Shown one piece after another: positions 10,831 to 23,000 of a stretch of DNA of 64,000 nt. The notes beneath the pieces are model-generated. The model ran no database searches and had not been told where the DNA came from. It saw only the letters and a program-made list of their open reading frames with translations. The position numbers and the translations under genes were made by a program. Origin of the DNA: Pseudo-nitzschia pungens. Taxonomy: Eukaryota; Bacillariophyta; Bacillariophyceae; Bacillariales; Bacillariaceae. Location: the NCBI GenBank assembly GCA_037355855.1, contig CM074767.1, positions 1,054,001-1,118,000 on the forward strand, read 5' to 3'. The stretch's first letter is position 1. Every line of letters begins with the position of its first letter.

Positions 10831-12484
10831 CTTCTATCATGGAATAGGATGTTACACGTAGCAAAACGAGACACCTCAAGAAGTTCCGAACACGGATAAC
10901 TAGTACGATACAGTGGACATCTAGTACCATACAGTATCCACTATGAAAGAAGTCAATTACGAAACAGGATGCCTTGATAATGTCGCTGAGGCGTTAAAAA
11001 TGGTTGCAGCGAACGGCCAAGCAATGGAGTTGTGTGAAGACACTTTCTTCTAAAAACTGGAAACGACAAAGTTTGCGCGCGTCAAAATTGTACCATTTAC
11101 ACGAAACACAATTCTATTCGGTAACCCTATGATTAAAAATCATCGGATAGTGCTGTCTTTGGTCACGTGCATTAATATTACCTAAAAGCAGTAGGTGCGA
11201 GTATACTTGTCCGTGTAACACCAGAAGAGGTCTGGGCACGTGTCACGTGAACTTCATGTCGAGCTGCGATATTTTTAGTTTTCAACTCCCGGCAAAAAAA
11301 AAAATTCAATAGCAACCAATTTTTTCTGGAAAAGATCCAAAAGTAAGCTAACTTACGAAATTTGTCTCGGGATCTAGTAGCAAAAAATAAGAGAGGGACA
11401 CGTACGGTAATTACGGCAAGTTACCGTATAAATCTCAATCTCAAGCTTTGCCTTGGGCCAAACTTTCTACAAGCTCTTCAGACTCTTTGCTTACTCCATT
11501 CCGAATCTCGAGTGGATTTTGTGACTGGTTTGTTGCACAGCAAGGGGTTTGGGTGATGAAGTTGATTTTAAAGGCATCCTTCGCAACACTGCATAATCGA
11601 CATCCCGTATAAGGACTGAGGTTATCACAGACGGAAGTTACTAGTTTTGTTGTTTTCTGGGAGTCGAATAACGTATGAAGAAGTGTTCTTCATGGTCGCG
11701 CGGCCTTTAGGACCCTATCAAATCTTGCTTTTCTACATTACTTGTACTTTGCTGTTGTCATTGGTCTTGCGATTATTTAGGCGAGTGTTTTTGGTGATTA
11801 GAAACTCATTTTTCATACTCCGTCGGCATTACGAAGTAGGCCATGACCAAAAATAAAATGACCCTGAACACTGGGGCTGCCGAATACAATATCCCACCAT
11901 ACCGATACGTGTACGACAGTGGTAAAAATTGTCATGATCCCTGTCACATAAACGGCACATCTTGTTTTTCATCCTCACTAATGTCTGTGCGCGAAGTACG
12001 GTTCTCACATACTACCTGATAAGTGCAAGTACGAGTACGGCACGTAACTTACGTACGGTTACATAGGAGGTATTCGTCCGTATTATCGCACACCTGATAC
12101 CGTACGGTAAGGCCTTAGGGAACCATGCTGATCCGTCTCTCAAAAGACTTTTTTTTTTCTCTCGCAAGGTAACTTAATCCTCTTTTCGAAACACAGTTTC
12201 AGAAGAAATCGGAGGAATCCGACCCAACACCCAAGACCACCACAACTCTCATCAGCATTCCAGATTGTTGATACAAATAGTGACCGAGTGGGTAGAGCGA
12301 ACGCGAAGGGGTTCTCCTTCATCAGCAAGCCTATTATTTGACTGGAGACTTGTTTCTGCATCGAGACGACCAACCAAAGAAATCAGACAATTAGAAGGAA
12401 TCGAAAGCAAATACAAGCAATTGCCCCTTTTTAAGATTTCATTTCGCTAACTGAAGGCAGCAGGGGAAGAAAGATACATTCCAC
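10831..12484. other. Gene-free spacer between divergent genes
   Basis: About 1.65 kb separating the unknown membrane protein (-) and the SLC35F-like transporter (+). Short open frames (for example 11647-11856 and 12140-12373) have no motifs. Several TACGGTA and AAGGTAACTTA strings of the spacer-specific type are present near 12040-12170. No RNA gene was seen. Confidence 0.5.
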
Positions 12485-14179
12485 ATGGCGACAAATTCCG
12501 CACCCTCACCGAGGGATGAATACGACAATGACACCGACGACAACAACATTTCTTTGACATCCAATTCAAGGACGGTTGCACGAGGTGACAACCCAAGCGT
12601 GGTGGACGTTGTCGATGATGAGGACAGCACTATCCTCCGAATCGGTAAAGATAGTCAGTATTCATTTCCGTCGATCTTTTGTCTTTCCGAAGTCTTTCGG
12701 CGACTGCGAGACAACTGGAAAGTCCTCGTGCTGGGACAGATTCTAAGTTTCTTTTTGGCTTCTGCTGGCGCCGCACAGGCAACACTGGAGTTCAGCTGTG
12801 GCTTATCCGTTCCGACCTTTGCCATGACATTGGTATACGTCGGAGTATTCTCGATCCACATGCCCATGTTGGTGTCTCGAAGATGGCATCAATGGCAGTG
12901 CAGGATCCTTCGGCGAAAACACCAGCGGGAACGACTGCCGACGCAGGAAGACAATGCTTGCGACGCCACGAATGATCGACATTATCCGAATGGTGAACAC
13001 CAAGGAATCGGAGACGACGAAGAGGGCGTTGCCTCCGCTACCAACAACAACAACAACAACAACAACAACAACCACCACCACTCTAGCAATTGCAACAAAC
13101 TGCTGCTGCACGCGTCGCCCTTGTGGTACCTCCTCCTTGCCTTTGTCGACGTCGAGGCCAATACCATCACCATCCTAGGTTTCAAGTACACGACGCTGAC
13201 CTCTGTCACCCTGTTTGATGCCCTGGCAATTCCATCCGCCATGTTTCTGTCCAGGTGCATTTTCTTTCGATCCTCTCGTCGGTACCGGACCCTGCATTAC
13301 GTTGGTGTCATTGTTTGCATGACCGGGGTCGTCCTGAACGTCCTCCAGGACTACGAGGCCGACAGCGGTGGCTCGGATTCGAGCAGCGCCGCGATTTCCG
13401 GAGACAGCGAAACGATATACGAGGAGTCGGCCGCTATCGAAGAAGCGATTTACCCGCACAAATTGCGCGGAGATCTGTGCGCCATTCTCGGGGGCATGAT
13501 GTTCGGTTTGAACGACGTTCTGACCGAGCTCACCGTCAGCGACCAAGGGGACACAACCGAATACCTGGGGATGGTGGGATTCTACGGGGCGATTATTTCC
13601 ATGGTGCAGACCTATTTTCTCGAAAAAGACGCGATTCGGGATTTCTTTCCCGGGAATGCCCAAGACAGCACGGGCGAGGACTTTGGTGAAATAGACGGTG
13701 CCGTGGAAGAAACCTGTTCCGCATCGAAGGCCCTCTTTTTGCTGGTGAGCTTTGTCGTGGTGATCAATCTTGCCTACGCCGGGAGGTCCCGCTTTCTGGT
13801 AATCTCCGAGGCGACGTTTTTCAACCTGTCGCTGCTGACGGGAGATCTGTGGTCCGTGGCCTTTTCGGTGGTCGCGGAACGGATCGTCCCGAGACCACTC
13901 TTCTTTGCGGCCCTCACAGCGGTCCTGAGCGGGGTGGTCTTTTACGAAATGGCTCCGTCTCCGGCCATCGAAAAACAACACGGGAGAACGTTGAAAAGCA
14001 AAACCAGCGATTTTGGTGGAGACGATGACGACGACGACGACGTCGTCGTCATCGACGAGGGCTCTCGCGGCAACAAGTACGAAAAGGATGGCATTGTCCG
14101 AAACAAGTTCAAGGATCACACCGAACCGGAAACGTATCTCGATTCCGAGATCGAACTGAACGACGTCGTCATCACGTGA
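12485..14179 (+). CDS. SLC35F1/F2/F6-like drug/metabolite-superfamily membrane transporter
   Basis: Role: solute carrier of the DMT superfamily; the substrate is unknown, as for most SLC35F proteins. Seen: 564 codons from an ATG, with an acidic leader, then WKVLVLGQILSFFLASAGA as the first membrane helix and MTLVYVGVFSIHMPML as the second. The family-typical stretch after the first loop is LWYLLLAFVDVEANTITILG followed by FKYTTLTSVTLFDALAIP. Further helices include YVGVIVCMTGVVLNVL, GDLCAILGGMMFGLNDVLTE, FLLVSFVVVINLAYAG and FAALTAVLSGVVFYEM. This gives about ten helices, as expected. Between helices 2 and 3 is a polar loop with a poly-Asn/His run encoded by AAC repeats (about 13041-13085). 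The C-terminal tail has an Asp run (about 14022-14050). No break or intron was seen. Third codon positions are GC-rich, unlike the spacers. Confidence 0.88.
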   Translation: MATNSAPSPRDEYDNDTDDNNISLTSNSRTVARGDNPSVVDVVDDEDSTILRIGKDSQYSFPSIFCLSEVFRRLRDNWKVLVLGQILSFFLASAGAAQATLEFSCGLSVPTFAMTLVYVGVFSIHMPMLVSRRWHQWQCRILRRKHQRERLPTQEDNACDATNDRHYPNGEHQGIGDDEEGVASATNNNNNNNNNNHHHSSNCNKLLLHASPLWYLLLAFVDVEANTITILGFKYTTLTSVTLFDALAIPSAMFLSRCIFFRSSRRYRTLHYVGVIVCMTGVVLNVLQDYEADSGGSDSSSAAISGDSETIYEESAAIEEAIYPHKLRGDLCAILGGMMFGLNDVLTELTVSDQGDTTEYLGMVGFYGAIISMVQTYFLEKDAIRDFFPGNAQDSTGEDFGEIDGAVEETCSASKALFLLVSFVVVINLAYAGRSRFLVISEATFFNLSLLTGDLWSVAFSVVAERIVPRPLFFAALTAVLSGVVFYEMAPSPAIEKQHGRTLKSKTSDFGGDDDDDDDVVVIDEGSRGNKYEKDGIVRNKFKDHTEPETYLDSEIELNDVVIT

Positions 14180-15238
14180 GGGATGGCTACTGCTGCGATC
14201 GTGCACTGGAAGCTACCTGTCCCCGTCTTGGGGAGTCATCAAAACGGAACGGATTGTGCGACCCCTTTTGCTGATTTCACTACGCTCTGCACGGAGGAAC
14301 GGACAAAATGATAATTATTATCTACTAGTATAGTATAATGTAAACAATGAACACTTCGGATAAACTGACCACTGCTCATCAAACTAAGCAGAGTAACACT
14401 ATTTCTTGTTTCACTTGTCTCATCTTCCGACAGAAAGCGTTTTTGTTTTGAATCCTTTTTTCTCGAGAATCAGTGTGGTCATCCTCTCGAGGGAAATCGA
14501 AGGACTCATCGGCTCGGCGGAATTTCGGAGTTCGCTCGTGCACTGGCTTCCGCTCCAAAGATATCGTGGACGTCGAAGAAGCAGTTGCGGGAGGAGAAGA
14601 GGGGAGAGACTTTTCTGCGGTGTTCGAAAGATGAATCAAAAATCAACGTTTTGCCTCCAAATTCTGTCCGCGCGAGAGGCAACGATTGTTTGACCCGACT
14701 GCTTCGAGCACCTTGGTGCCACCATTCATGGGTACACTGCGACACGTTGCTGTATTCGGGACTTTTCGTTCCGTCGCAAATCGCGCCGATGGACACGGCA
14801 ATAATCTTGCTTCTAAGTTGTGTTCAAGAACATCTTGCAGTTGTGATCGAGCCGATGCACTTTATTTTACGTTTTTGTGGCTTTCTAGAACTTGGTAGAA
14901 TTCTTTCGAGTTGATGATGAGAGTCTAGTGTGCAGGATTGGATTTGGGTATGTACCATGTGTTCCGAATCTTCGTGGGTATTGTCTTACGGGTACAATTC
15001 TTCTTTATCCGTGTTTCTCATCGTCTCTCCAAACACGTTTTCAGATGAAACCCAGCATGCTTGCACCGAGCATGGAGAAGGCTCGCTGTTTTCCCTTCGA
15101 CCGGTGCTCATTCGCTCGTGCTTGCCCTTTCATTTGGAATGAACCGGATACAAAACCCCATAGCAATGCGGTGAGAGGACACACGCAAAAACCGTCGTTC
15201 AACAAAAAGAACCAATCATCCATCTCCGGTTCTCCTGG
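14180..15238. other. Spacer between convergent genes, no gene seen
   Basis: Both flanking genes end here, so it should hold two 3' ends. Overlapping short frames on both strands (14506-14796, 14585-14914, 14892-15434) lack motifs and mostly reflect mild GC-richness. Nothing else was seen. Confidence 0.5.
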
Positions 15239-17029
15239 TCACAGCAGGGGTTCCGACAACTCGCTCGCGGCGTTCTCTTCCGCAACATCGAAGACCCCTC
15301 CGGCTCCTTCGGAGGAGTGCACCCGATCGCCGCCGCCATTGCCGCCGTCGTCGCCGCCGCCGTTGTGGCTCGCCCCTTCCACCCGGGGGACCAGCGGCAG
15401 CAGGCAGCACCACAGTCCGAGGGCCACGATCTGAAAGACGGCCGTCAGCAAAAAGGTGCGCGTGTAGTCGTACTTGTCCGCCAGCCATCCGCCGAGCGCC
15501 GCCGACCCGCACCAGCCAAACTGCGCCACCGAGTCCAGGGACTTCCAGCGGGCCCGTGTTCGCTTCGGGACAAAGTCCATCAGGATGGATTCCTGGAGCG
15601 GGTAGATCGCGTTCATGAGGCTGGTCCGCAGGACGTAGATCGGCACCAGTACGAGGGGATGGGCGTCGAGGTAGTTCTTGAAGACCACCATGGAGAGCAG
15701 GAGGGAAATGCCGGCGGCGTAGAAGAGCGCCGTGGTCTGGACGCGTCCCAGGCCGGCGTAGGCCAGCTTGGTGGCGAGAGAACCCATGGCGACCATGACC
15801 AGGGGGACGAAGAAATAAATGATCTGCACCTGGGAGGGCGACATGCCCACCTCGTCCTTGAAAAAGAGGGGAAAGAATTTGACCGTCATTCCGCTGCCGA
15901 GCGAAATGATGAGGCCGGAAAAAAAGACAATGTAGGGGATCCATTCCTGTCGTTTCCGGAGGTTGGTAGCTCGGGAAGCGTCGGACGGGAGAGAGGACGT
16001 CGATCCGGTCTCGGAATCGGAATCGCGTTCGTTTTCATTTTCGTCGCCGCCTTCGTTTTCGTCGTCGCTCTCGTCGACGCCCGTGTCCAGGGCCTTCGAG
16101 TCGTCAAAGAGCATCATCAACCACGAGTTGAAAACCTCCACTCCCAGTCCCGCGTAAATGATGAGCTTGAGGTGGGCCACGTCCCACTCGTCTCCCAGCG
16201 TCTGGAAGAGCGCGATGGACACCAGCGGACCTATCGCCGACGCCGACAAATAGCAGGCAAACTGGTAGGTGAAGTACGTCGACCGCTGGCCGTCGGGGAT
16301 CGAATCGGCAAAGAGCGCCTGGCACGGGCCGTTCACGACGCCGTCTCCGACTCCCCAAAAGACCATCGTGGCTCCCATCAGCCAGAGGGTGACGATTCTC
16401 TTGCTTCCGGACCCCTCCGCATCGAACCACGCAGAGTCACCGTTGTTCTCGTCGTAATTTTCATCGTAACCGTGATCGACATCGTCATCGTCGCCCACAT
16501 CATTCCCGGCCCATTCCAGAATCCCGATCTGCAGGAGCGCCGTCGCAAAGAGCACGATCCCCCCAAACCGAATCACGACCGATCGCCCCATGGTGTCCGC
16601 CAGGTACCCAATGGGCAGGGAGCAGAGGAGCGAGGCGAGGCCGGAAACCGCCTCGATGTCCCCCACGGGTCCGTTGCTGCCTTTGGCAATCTTTTTCACG
16701 TACGCAACGTACGCCGTTCCGTTCCACAACGAGTTGGAAATCCCGTAGAGCGCCGCCAGCAGCAAGTCCAGAAAGACATTGTGGTTCATGCGGAGCAGGA
16801 CGTCGTTCTCACCGCCGCCGCCGCCGCGCTTGCAGCACCGTTTCTTCAAGACAACGTTCTTGCTATCGTCGATCATGGCGTTGGTATTGCTATCGATATC
16901 GGCATCGGCATTGCTGCCGTTACCGGAGATGGCGCCGTCGGTGCTTTCGTCGATGCTCTCGTTCAGAAGGGGCTCCTGGAGGTCGTCGGCTCCATCGTCG
17001 GTTGGGGATCCTCCTCCTTGTGGAGACAT
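15239..17029 (-). CDS. Major facilitator superfamily transporter
   Basis: Role: secondary transporter in a cell membrane, substrate unknown. Seen: 596 codons from the ATG at 17029 (MSPQGGGSPTDDG). The open frame continues 48 codons upstream, but only from a TTG, so the ATG is preferred. After an acidic leader with an LLNES sequence come about twelve hydrophobic helices in two halves. The first half contains LDLLLAALYGISNSLW and the MFS motif A-like loop GYLADTMGRSVVIRFGG. The second half contains YIVFFSGLIISLGSGMTVKF and MVAMGSLATKLAYAGLGR. The halves are joined by a long acidic loop (DESDDENEGGDENENE), and another acidic loop lies after helix 4. The C-terminus is Gly/Ala-rich and ends SEPLL. 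A 596-codon open frame on the opposite strand is a by-product of GC-rich third positions. Context gives no hint of substrate. Confidence 0.87.
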   Translation of the reverse strand: MSPQGGGSPTDDGADDLQEPLLNESIDESTDGAISGNGSNADADIDSNTNAMIDDSKNVVLKKRCCKRGGGGGENDVLLRMNHNVFLDLLLAALYGISNSLWNGTAYVAYVKKIAKGSNGPVGDIEAVSGLASLLCSLPIGYLADTMGRSVVIRFGGIVLFATALLQIGILEWAGNDVGDDDDVDHGYDENYDENNGDSAWFDAEGSGSKRIVTLWLMGATMVFWGVGDGVVNGPCQALFADSIPDGQRSTYFTYQFACYLSASAIGPLVSIALFQTLGDEWDVAHLKLIIYAGLGVEVFNSWLMMLFDDSKALDTGVDESDDENEGGDENENERDSDSETGSTSSLPSDASRATNLRKRQEWIPYIVFFSGLIISLGSGMTVKFFPLFFKDEVGMSPSQVQIIYFFVPLVMVAMGSLATKLAYAGLGRVQTTALFYAAGISLLLSMVVFKNYLDAHPLVLVPIYVLRTSLMNAIYPLQESILMDFVPKRTRARWKSLDSVAQFGWCGSAALGGWLADKYDYTRTFLLTAVFQIVALGLWCCLLPLVPRVEGASHNGGGDDGGNGGGDRVHSSEGAGGVFDVAEENAASELSEPLL

Positions 17030-18094
17030 TGTTCGGTTTGCAAATGCGGTGCAATGCGTTCGACGGACTTGGTTGTCGGTTGTTGGTTGTCGGTTGTTGG
17101 TGATTGATGATTCTTTCGCAATTATTGTCCACTGTGGATACCGGAATCGCGATTCGATTGTGAACGCACGCAATGCTAAGCTTCACTTCGAGTCGTAAGA
17201 AACTTATTACTTCGTGCTACGGTAACCTTACTTTCGTTGTGTGTGGCAAGTTGTTTGTTTCTTCTCGTCGGCGAAGTTTGATATCAGAATTATTTTTTCT
17301 TTCGACGATGTACCGTAAGCCTTACGGTAACCTTATGGCAACTTACCCGGGTAAGTTACGGCAGAAGTATGACTACAAGTAAGCCTTACTTTTACTGGAT
17401 TGATTGTTGATTCATTCTTTCGTATTCATTCCTATTCTTACCTATTATTTTTCTATTTACGGTATCGTAAGGCCTAATTTACAAAACCTTCCCTTCCTTG
17501 AAGGAAAACGCACGATTGGTGAACACGTGGAGGGGATGATGGGTGTAAGTGTGCTGTAAGGTTAACTTACGGCAACTTACCAAATTTACTTTGTACTACT
17601 AGAAAATGAACATACAAGGAAGCTTCGTATTGCCTATTTTCAATTTTTTAAAAAAATAATGAAAGTCCTTTTCTTTTCTCCTACTTATAAGGCATATATT
17701 ATTTGACCCAGCATGGCAGAAACAATCCAGACCCACGACCAAAACGCGACGAACGTTATGAAGCAAGATTAGGTAAGGTTTTTTACTGGACTTCTCTGCA
17801 ACAAGTACGTACGACGAAATATTTTTTTTGTCGGTCTTTCTGATGAATCGTCTTCACTCCGGAATTCATCATAATTTCTTTCGTTAGTCAGAAAGAACAC
17901 TGCCCTACAGTCCCTGGAAACGTAGTTACCAGTTACTGTATCAGATATTGTTTTTTGCTATTCCGCAGCAGACGTCGACGAGGGTAAGGTTACCTGTGCC
18001 GGTAAGCGACATTCAACAGAAAGAGCAACAGCAATCCATTTCGATATCCAAGGCTTCCCTTGCCCAGGTACCGGCGGAATCATCTACACTCGGT
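17030..18094. other. Spacer between divergent genes, rich in GTAAGGTTA-type strings
   Basis: No gene seen. It lies upstream of both the MFS gene (-) and the DUF2306-like gene (+). 17305-17395 and 17545-17590 contain several interleaved CCTTACGGTAACCTTA and TTACGGCAACTTACC strings, partly palindromic. An AT-rich part (17640-17700) has no repeat. The stretch 17951-18094 is open in the frame of the downstream gene but has no ATG, so it could be an upstream exon (a pyrimidine-rich ATTCCGCAG precedes it) or 5' UTR. Confidence 0.5.
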
Positions 18095-19538
18095 ATGACA
18101 AGTACAACGACAAGTACAACGACAACGACAACCACAACCACAACGACTCCAGCATCCCGCGTAGGTTGGCTGCCCTGGAGAATCGCTCTGCTTTTCTTCT
18201 TCATCTTTGTGGTGGTGTGGGCGAACGATGCCGTGGTCGACCGCTATTGGATTCGCGAAGCGTGGGACGCCGTCCTTCCGGGATTGGGAGACAGGTGCGT
18301 GCGTGCGTGCTTGTGCGTGCTTTTGTGTGCTTCTGTGTGTGTGTGTGTGCGGGCCGGCGGGCAAGCGGGTTTTCTACATTGCAGTCCGGAGTTTGGAGTG
18401 TGGATTGTGGATTGTGGAGTGTTCGTTGCCCGTGTCTCGAGGAGGCGAACGAATCCATCTCCCTCGCACCGAGCGATCCCGAGCGCAGAAACGGAACGAT
18501 GGCTCTCTCACTCATCATCCGATTGATTGATTGATTGATTCGCTCGTGTTCTTCGCTGATACTTGGTTTCTCTCTCGCAATCGCCGTGGTCACTGATCTG
18601 TCGATCGATCGATCGATCGATCGATCTTTCTTTCGTTCGTTCGATTTTCCGGATGCAGCGACCTCCGGAAACTCACCATGCGTTCCCACCTGACGCTGGG
18701 TGCCATCGCACTCTTTTTCTCGCCGATCCAGATGATCACTCCCTTTCTCCGGGGATGGAAGACCACGGGGATCACCGCTTCCGGCGCTCGCCAAACCAAC
18801 TGGTACCGGGTCCTCCACCGGACGTCGGGACGCATCTACATCGGATGCGCGATCCTCTCCTACGTGTTTGGCCAGTGGTTCGTGCTGCTCAAGCAATTCC
18901 GATTGGTCGGCGGCTACAACATGGGCGTCGCCTTTTCCCTGGCCGGCTTTGCCATGGCCTATTTGGCGTGGATGGTGTGGAGAACGGCACCGACCCGGGA
19001 TTCCGAGGGAAAGGTGGCCCCCAGAAACAATCTCGGGTACACGGTCGAGGACCACCGCAACTACGCCATCCGGAGCTTCTCGCAGATCATCGCGCCCATC
19101 GTCTACCGGTACGAATACATGCTCCTGCTGGTCTTCAAGCTGTACCGGACCCCCTACCTTCTCAACGACGATCCACGGGGAGAGAAACTCGATTGCGACG
19201 AGCGCAACGTCTGCGACGACTACCGCCGCCCCCTCGACGCCTTTCAATGCTGGTTCTATTGGATGGGCTCCTGGGCCGTGGCCGAGATTGTCATTCTCTG
19301 CCTGCCGAAAAATCACGGTGCGGAAACCACTCTGCTGTTGGATGGCGCCACGGCCACCGACAACAACAACAACAACAACAACAACAACATGAACAACAAG
19401 GACAGCGACAGCGAGCACCGGTACACAAAGCGCTCCGCGAGGGTTCTGAATTTCCTCGGATGGTTCCTCTTAGTATTGACGGGAGTGGCGACCGTTCCCA
19501 TTGTGATCGGCTTGTTCCTGAAGGCGTTCTCCGTATAG
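18095..19538 (+). CDS. DUF2306-like multi-pass membrane protein, two exons
   Basis: Function unknown; DUF2306 proteins are small predicted membrane proteins of bacteria and eukaryotes. Exon 1 is 18095-18294 and exon 2 is 18659-19538, giving 359 residues. Exon 1 encodes MTSTTTST, a Thr run, then a membrane helix (WRIALLFFFIFVVVW). Exon 2 begins DLRKLTMRSHLTLGAIAL, followed by the family hallmark WYRVLHRTSGRIYIGCAI, which contains the conserved HRxxGRxY pattern. Helices GYNMGVAFSLAGFAMAYL and VLNFLGWFLLVLTGVATVPI are among about six in all. A poly-Asn run encoded by AAC repeats (about 19361-19388) sits in a hydrophilic loop before the last helix. The start is uncertain because the frame is open upstream without an ATG to 17948. 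The splice join is supported by frame restoration. Confidence 0.75.
18295..18658 (+). other. Microsatellite-filled intron
   Basis: Donor GTGCGT, acceptor GGATGCAG. The intron (364 nt) holds a GTGC/TG tract (18296-18355), a GATT tract (about 18521-18542) and a GATC tract (about 18597-18627). Its removal restores the reading frame between two membrane-protein exons. Confidence 0.7.
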
Positions 19539-20036
19539 AGGGAACGAACAGATGGAGGTTGTTGCAACACTCGGGAAAGGTGCCGGTGGGACGATCCGGG
19601 AAGCGGTATAGCACGTTTCCGTTTCCAACACCCACGATGGGATGGGATGGAATGGGATGGGATGGGATACAATACTATGTGTACTACTATTATTATGTAT
19701 CATATTTCAACATTGTACCGCGGTATATAGTTTGTTGGTCCGAACCCTGATGGTGATCTCTAGTAAAGTGTAATTGTATTCTTCTCCAAGTATGCATTTA
19801 CCATGCAATTCAATACAATGCAATGCAATGCAATGCAATACATGCGAACAACAGGGACCCAAACCCATCGCGTCGTTGATCGTTCTCGCGGATGGCACGA
19901 TTTACCGGTAGAGAAACTAATAAAATACTAGTAAAAAAATATAATACATGTTATTATCAAGACATACATATATATAATACTACATGAAAATAATACAAAG
20001 AAGCAATCCGTCTCGTCTCGTCTCGTCTCGTCTCGT
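19539..20036. repeat. Spacer with three pentanucleotide-type microsatellites
   Basis: No gene. It carries (GGGAT)n-like DNA at about 19637-19671, (AATGC)n at about 19811-19845, and (GTCTC)n at about 20012-20036. The last abuts the stop codon of the minus-strand secreted protein gene. The spacer lies between two convergent 3' ends. Confidence 0.8.
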
Positions 20037-23000
20037 TTACGCCATTCCGTAGGCCAGGAGCAACGCAGTGACGACGCAACCGATTCCCGAAGCAACACCC
20101 AGCCCTCTGCTGCCGCTTGCGCTTCCGGAAACAGGCTCGGGTGGAACTCGTGCGGTGGCATCGTCTGGTTCGGTGGTACCATCGGTGACTTTGGCTTGCT
20201 CGGTCTGGTTGGTAGCTGTCGTTGGTGGAACTTCCCACGCGGCGGTCGTCGCGTTTGCATCCGTTTGGTTGGCAGCTGCCGCCACGTCTTCCGAGACAGT
20301 AGCAGTTTCATTCGTGGGAGCAGTGGCAGTAGTATTGTCTCGAATGGTTTGGTCGACAGTTGGCGTTGACGTTGAAATCGTTGGAGCTGTTGTTGGCCCT
20401 GATGTTGGTGGCGTTGTCGGTGATGATGTCGGTGATGATGTCGGTGATGATGTCGGTGATGATGTTGGTGACGATGTTGGTGCTATTGTGGGTGCTATTG
20501 TTGGTGCTATTGTTGGTGCTATTGTGGGTGCTATTGTTGGTGCTATTGTTGGTGCCATTGTTGGCGGTGAAGTTGGCGGTGAAGTTGGCGGTGAAGTTGG
20601 CACGAGAGTAGACGGGGAGAGAGTCGGCATTGACGTTGGCGGATCTTCCAAGGTAGTAGATGCGTCGGAACCATCTGGATCGATTTGATCGCTACTCTCC
20701 ACAGACGGGCCGTCCTGGACGATGTCACAAGCCGACAGCGACTGCGTCCTGCTACCGTTGCATTGTTGATCGATCGTTCTCGAAACAGAAGAGGGCAAGT
20801 CTTCGGTTGCATTTGAATCAGGGATTGTCGTCAGGTCCACGTTCGCACTGAAGCAAAAATTACTGCCCAGGCAAAACATGCAATCCGTATTCGTTACACA
20901 TCCGGAACAGTCGCCCGAGTAAATTCCACATGGATCGTTAGAATTCGAATCAGGGAATTGGGTCAGCGAACTCGAGTTGCCCGAAACGATTGCGGGTCGA
21001 TCCACATCAGAGCCATTTGTCAGTTCATTGGGAAATGGTAACAATTTGACCGTTGCCTCGATCCCAGCTTCTCGCAATTGAGATTCAAACAACCCGTTCT
21101 CAACCGAGTCTTCAATTTTGGTTTTGACGTTCTCGATGTCGACTTCCGTTTCAGTATCAGGGACCATCAGAGTGACAAGAACACACTGAGCGTCCGCGGG
21201 TAACTCATCCTCATCGTATTCGGGGCAACCTGAGTCTGACGCGGATGTGAGTGATGCAGATGCAGTGATTCCGGTGTCGTCGTCCGCAGCTGTCCCAAGA
21301 TCAGTACCGCTTTGGATCGTCGTTTCGGCAATGGTATTCTTTTGGTCGATAGCAATAGGTTCCAAGAAGCGACGATTGCCGTGTTGATGTAGTCGTCGTT
21401 GGCGCTCTCTCCGAATCGTAACGTCATTTCCATCCAATAACAGTTGAGCTGTTGCGATGATATTTTCTTTAATGGCCTCAAGATCGACCTCTCCTGTGAC
21501 GAGCAAAGCGAAAGTCACTGTATACAAATCGTTTGTTGTCAACTCCGATTGAAAGTCTTCAAATTCATTGATAGAATTGATTATACTATCAATGATAGTC
21601 CCGTTATACGCACAACCCTGCATGTACACCGCTATATTATTTTCATCGACCGAACAGTCTTTGCAAAGCGTATTGTTCACACACGTTGGGAACCAATATA
21701 AAGGGCTTGACTTTGACATGTAACCATTGCTTGACGTGTCAATATTTTGACAGTTGCTTATGGTAATATCATATTCCGCTTCGGTTCGATTGCCCTGGTT
21801 GTTGTAGGTCAGGTTACAAGTATCACATACATCGGCGCCGTACTTGTTGCAAAATAGCTTGGTTGCAGTTGCAAGGGGACGTGTAAGAATACCTTCAAAC
21901 ATGTCATACATAGCGCTTGTGTTGACATGACAATCTGTCAAAAGCAGTGATTTGGTATCAATGTCAACGCTGCACGCTGTGTCGCAGACAAAGTAACTCG
22001 AATATAGCGAACGATCAGCACAGAGAGAATGATATCCTCCAAAAAATTCGGTCAGATTAGCGCGAACCACGTCGTTCATCGAAGCATTTTCGTCGCAAAC
22101 AATTTCCAAACTGAACGTTTCAACACCTTCATCGTTCGTGCCAGTGGACGATGTACATGTGGGACAAATCTGATTACCACTATCATCTTGGATCGATGAT
22201 ATTGCCACGCATGTATCGTAAGGCATAGCGACCTGATACGAGCAATCCTTCATACTGACCCGTTTGGCAGCAACATCCACTTCGCAAGCCTTTTCACATC
22301 CCATCAAGGAACTGGAGCACATATAATCCAAATACCCAATGTAATATACAAAACTTTCCTCGTAGTAGCTGTCGGATATTTGAATGCCATTGCAATCAAT
22401 GTCCCCGTGATAAAGCAATCCTCCTTCTCCGTCGGAAGAGAAAGAAAATTCACATGTGGAGCATGCCTCATCGATTTTTGGGCTACTGCAAAACTCGTTC
22501 ATCCAATCTATGAATTCACTACTCGCGACCCCTTCCTGGAGACCGCGAACGCGACGATGGCTCTGAATTCCACGGGAATCGGATCTAGCCGTTGTACCCT
22601 TCTGTTGATGAAAGCGCCCCCGAGAAAACGAGGTGCTAGTAGCACCTGTTTTCGATACCATATTCAAAAAGTTGTCCTGACCGTTTGCATCACCAATATG
22701 TGGATCTCTCCTACCGTAAGTAGCAGAACTGAATTTTTCCCCAAGTATCCCGAGAGAGGCAGTGCCAACGATGCCCTCAACGCTTTCTTCCTTCACTGGA
22801 GCAGAGCGTCTCGATGTCTTGGCTTTGATCTTGTCCGTATCGGTTTTCAAGTCATTTCCCAAAGAATTTCTCGCTGTGTTGGATAGAGGTTTGCCTTGAA
22901 GATGAGAGGCCACATCCGCACTGCGTCTCAAATTTGAATGGGAAGAAATGCCTTCAAATGTGTTAAAGGGAGTTCGTTTGGAACCTATCGCCCAAGACGC

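Noticed and set aside
15317..17107. 596-codon plus-strand open frame opposite the MFS gene
   Set aside because: It has no motif, is His/Arg/Gln-rich, and mirrors GC-rich third positions of a clear transporter on the minus strand.
18201..19418. 405-codon minus-strand frame opposite the DUF2306-like gene
   Set aside because: It includes the intron arrays as Asp-Arg-Ser-Ile repeats and Val runs; no family resemblance.
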